A stretch of 64,000 bases of DNA from Vondammii sp040505895 (GTDB lineage: Bacteria; Pseudomonadota; Gammaproteobacteria; Chromatiales; Chromatiaceae). The stretch spans positions 114,848 to 178,847 of the forward strand of contig JBEVXU010000004.1 of NCBI GenBank assembly GCA_040505895.1, read 5' to 3'. The position numbers and the translations under genes were made by a program. Shown here in pieces: positions 63,986 through 64,000 of this stretch. Every line of letters begins with the position of its first letter. Position 1 is the first letter of the stretch. The notes below the pieces were generated by a model. The model had not been told where the DNA came from. It was given only the letters and a program-made list of their open reading frames with translations, and searched no databases.

Positions 63986-64000
63986 ATGTCACATTACTGT
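63986..64000 (+). CDS. Possible gene start cut by window edge
   Basis: ATG at 63986 with AGGAG six bases upstream and five open codons (MSHYC). Too short to identify; a GCCAGT/ACTGGC hairpin lies just before it. Confidence 0.25.

Overview
The window looks like chromosome from a gammaproteobacterium with sulfur- or electron-transport-oriented metabolism. The tig-clpP-clpX order, an IscR with canonical ligand spacing, PhoBR and the sps-spp-frk-amylosucrase cluster all point to Gammaproteobacteria. The octaheme tetrathionate-reductase-type cytochrome, the Aquifex-type aconitase beside a soluble fumarate-reductase-like module, and the many REP, MITE and RAYT repeats would suit a sulfur-oxidising lineage such as Chromatiales or Sedimenticola-like bacteria. 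That placement is inference; no marker gene fixes the genus. The left edge cuts clpX and the right edge may cut a new gene at its start.

Layout. 1-2.9 kb: clpX (partial), clpP, tig and tRNA-Leu(TAG), all minus strand. 3-9.3 kb: a CPBP protease, a CheY-like receiver, the prmB-orf-hemN operon and a membrane histidine kinase. 9.4-12.3 kb: iscR with a perfect palindromic operator, and two unrecognised genes. 12.5-21.1 kb: carbohydrate storage, with sucrose-phosphate synthase, sucrose phosphatase, fructokinase and amylosucrase on the plus strand converging on glycogen phosphorylase. 21.2-25.2 kb: a minus-strand electron-transfer cluster (DUF302 protein, octaheme cytochrome, cytochrome b, TlpA-like thioredoxin). 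The start of the octaheme gene lies inside a 163-bp palindromic MITE-like element. 25.4-30.8 kb: a two-component system divergent from a PspA/membrane/VWA operon. 30.8-37.3 kb: an AsmA-like protein, a three-gene envelope operon (Met-rich anchor, thioredoxin, beta-propeller) and a PhnD-like binding protein with a hybrid kinase. 37.3-37.9 kb: repeats only. 37.9-47.4 kb: central carbon and redox genes, with a NuoF-like/flavoprotein/Fe-S operon, aconitase and pntAB. 47.7-51.7 kb: a large PAS-GAF-GGDEF-EAL protein. 52-54.4 kb: an FKBP, a YehS-like protein and an IS4 remnant. 54.4-59.6 kb: phoR, phoB, a PhoU-fused Na/Pi cotransporter and a J-domain protein. 59.6-64 kb: an accessory stretch rich in tandem GGGTCA arrays, holding a DUF1287 protein, a protein with an SGHYxP motif, a YefM/YoeB-type toxin-antitoxin pair and a RAYT transposase.

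How it fits together. Sucrose made by Sps/Spp can be turned into alpha-glucan by amylosucrase, with fructose recovered by the kinase and glucan mobilised by glycogen phosphorylase. The Fe-S/flavoprotein/NuoF-like trio reads as an NAD(P)H-linked soluble fumarate reductase. Next to Aquifex-type aconitase and transhydrogenase it suggests reductive TCA-type carbon flow, which is a hypothesis. Phosphate uptake is grouped under PhoBR, where phoB has no ATG, GTG or TTG and seems to start at ATT.

The best candidates for undescribed biology are the TCS-PspA-VWA module, the soluble fumarate-reductase-like module, the Met-rich/thioredoxin/propeller operon, the MITE-supplied start of the octaheme cytochrome, and the GGGTCA repeat family with its RAYT.
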